64,000 bases of DNA from positions 186,001-250,000 of the forward strand of contig CAWHVB010000003.1 in the NCBI GenBank assembly GCA_963832715.1. The letters run 5' to 3'. Below, one piece after another: positions 63,303 to 64,000 of the stretch (its first letter is position 1; the number at the start of each line of letters is the position of its first letter). A program made the position numbers and the translations under genes. Under the pieces are notes generated by a model. The model had not been told where the DNA came from and ran no database searches. It worked only from the letters and a program-made list of their open reading frames with translations. Origin of the DNA: DATFVA01 sp963832715. GTDB taxonomy: Bacteria > Bacteroidota > Ignavibacteria > Ignavibacteriales > Ignavibacteriaceae.

Positions 63303-63818
63303 ATGGAACCAAAAAAATTTATGAATCCATATCTGGCCGGGTTTTTCCTCGGCTTGATTTTATTAGCAACAATTTATATTACCGGACGGGGTTTAGGTGC
63401 AAGCGGGTCGGTTAAAAGCGTTGTAGTTTCTACCATGCAGTCCGTTGCACCAGATCATATCAAGGATCAGAAGTTTTACGAAGAGTACCTTACCGAACAT
63501 CAGAATATGCCTATGAAGAACTGGCTAGTTTTTGAAGTACTCGGGGTAATCCTGGGGGCATTTATCTCAGGATTAATCTCCAACAGACTGAAATTTACCC
63601 TGGAACATTCACCCAAGATAAAATCCGGGACGAGGATTGCCGGGGCTTTAGCGGGAGGACTTCTCTTTGGTCTGGGTGCACAATTCGGACGAGGATGCAC
63701 GAGCGGCGCCGCCCTCAGCGGCATGGCAGTTATGTCAACCGGCGGCATCATCACAATGATGGCAATTTTCGGCGGTGCATATATGTTCGCTTACTTTTTC
63801 AGAAAACTTTGGATATAG
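63303..63818 (+). CDS. YeeE/YedE family (sulfur-compound transporter-like) protein
   Basis: 171 residues with about four membrane helices. NPYLAGFFLGLILLATIYITGRGLGASG is the first half and GGLLFGLGAQFGRGCTSGAALSGMAVMSTGGII the second. The latter holds the GRGCTSG motif with the conserved Cys of the YeeE/YedE thiosulfate or sulfur transport family. It continues the octaheme module and is followed by a second family member. Confidence 0.88.
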   Translation: MEPKKFMNPYLAGFFLGLILLATIYITGRGLGASGSVKSVVVSTMQSVAPDHIKDQKFYEEYLTEHQNMPMKNWLVFEVLGVILGAFISGLISNRLKFTLEHSPKIKSGTRIAGALAGGLLFGLGAQFGRGCTSGAALSGMAVMSTGGIITMMAIFGGAYMFAYFFRKLWI

Positions 63819-63870
63819 ACAGAAATTTGATCGATCAAACTTCTGCAATAAATTTTGAAAGGATATAAAA

Positions 63871-64000
63871 TTGGGACCATTAGTACCTGACGTTATCGGC
63901 AATGAATTAAACTTTATAATTGCTATTTTTATCGGTATAGCCTTCGGGTTTATACTTGAACAAGCGGGGTTTTCCACCTCAAAGAAATTAGTTGGATTAT
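63871..64000 (+). CDS. Second YeeE/YedE-like protein, N-terminal part only
   Basis: The frame starts at TTG 63871 with an AAAGGA site 8 bp before and runs off the right edge. Its 43 visible residues (LGPLVPDVIGNELNFIIAIF then GIAFGFILEQAGFSTSKKLVGL) match the start of YedE proteins that occur in pairs. The TTG start is inferred, because no ATG is near. Confidence 0.7.
   Translation, partial: MGPLVPDVIGNELNFIIAIFIGIAFGFILEQAGFSTSKKLVGL

Overview
The window looks like a chromosomal segment of a member of the Ignavibacteria / Bacteroidota-Chlorobiota lineage. Two secreted proteins end in the YPNPFNP type IX secretion (T9SS) sorting domain typical of that group. There is also an Hc1-like histone H1 protein, a glgA gene next to a DUF4270-like lipoprotein, lipoproteins with a C-terminal SPOR domain, and a Bacteroidota-style zapA/small RNA/rny neighbourhood. 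Most of the DNA is ordinary core metabolism and translation. Many single-base indels, often in homopolymers and often in genes expected to be essential, suggest a draft or metagenome-derived assembly.

Layout. 1-11 kb: end of an S41 protease; an Rrf2 regulator with a strong dyad operator and an ALDH7-type aldehyde dehydrogenase (minus strand); a 2056-residue T9SS beta-helix protein; L-lysine 6-aminotransferase. The aminotransferase and ALDH7 together would convert lysine to 2-aminoadipate. 11-26 kb: rsmI, apt, an enoyl-CoA hydratase, a PolX whose polymerase active site is lost but whose PHP exonuclease domain is kept, a PAP2-like membrane protein, dusB, an MFS transporter, NAD-type isocitrate dehydrogenase, CapA, an Hc1-like protein, a membrane HdrDE-like iron-sulfur protein, bioY, a hydrolase, hisA, a broken cNMP-binding gene, a universal stress protein and polyprenyl synthase. 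26.5-31.6 kb: a frameshift-dense stretch holding tatC, glyA, a TPR protein, an outer-membrane barrel protein and the 3' end of a lipoprotein gene. 32-44 kb: gmhB-like phosphatase, glgA, SPOR lipoprotein, histidine degradation genes hutI-ftcD-fchA, an Ig-like lipoprotein, mltG, chorismate mutase, tsaD, proline dehydrogenase. 44-54 kb: coaE and the translation cluster tRNA-Leu, tRNA-Val, thrS, infC, rpmI, rplT, pheS, pheT, a coiled-coil protein, zapA, a 6S-like RNA and rny, all read leftward. 54-64 kb: a DinB-like protein, an ABC-2 transporter, an M1 peptidase with a T9SS tail, then a MerR regulator with a cysteine-rich tail leading an octaheme cytochrome / cytochrome b / YedE-type sulfur module that runs off the right end.

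The most unusual signal lies between genes. Four intergenic regions carry short tandem arrays that all have a period of exactly 11 bp but use different unit sequences. Three of them sit beside the palindrome TGACATTTTGTCA, and two of those (43.8 kb and 54.5 kb, opposite orientation) share the same end sequences. This looks like a dispersed element of about 150-180 bp that I do not recognise. Other points of note are the Rrf2 dyad and related half-sites near the lysine genes, the dead-polymerase PolX, non-AUG starts for infC and apparently mltG, a premature stop in rpmI, and a terminator just before thrS.
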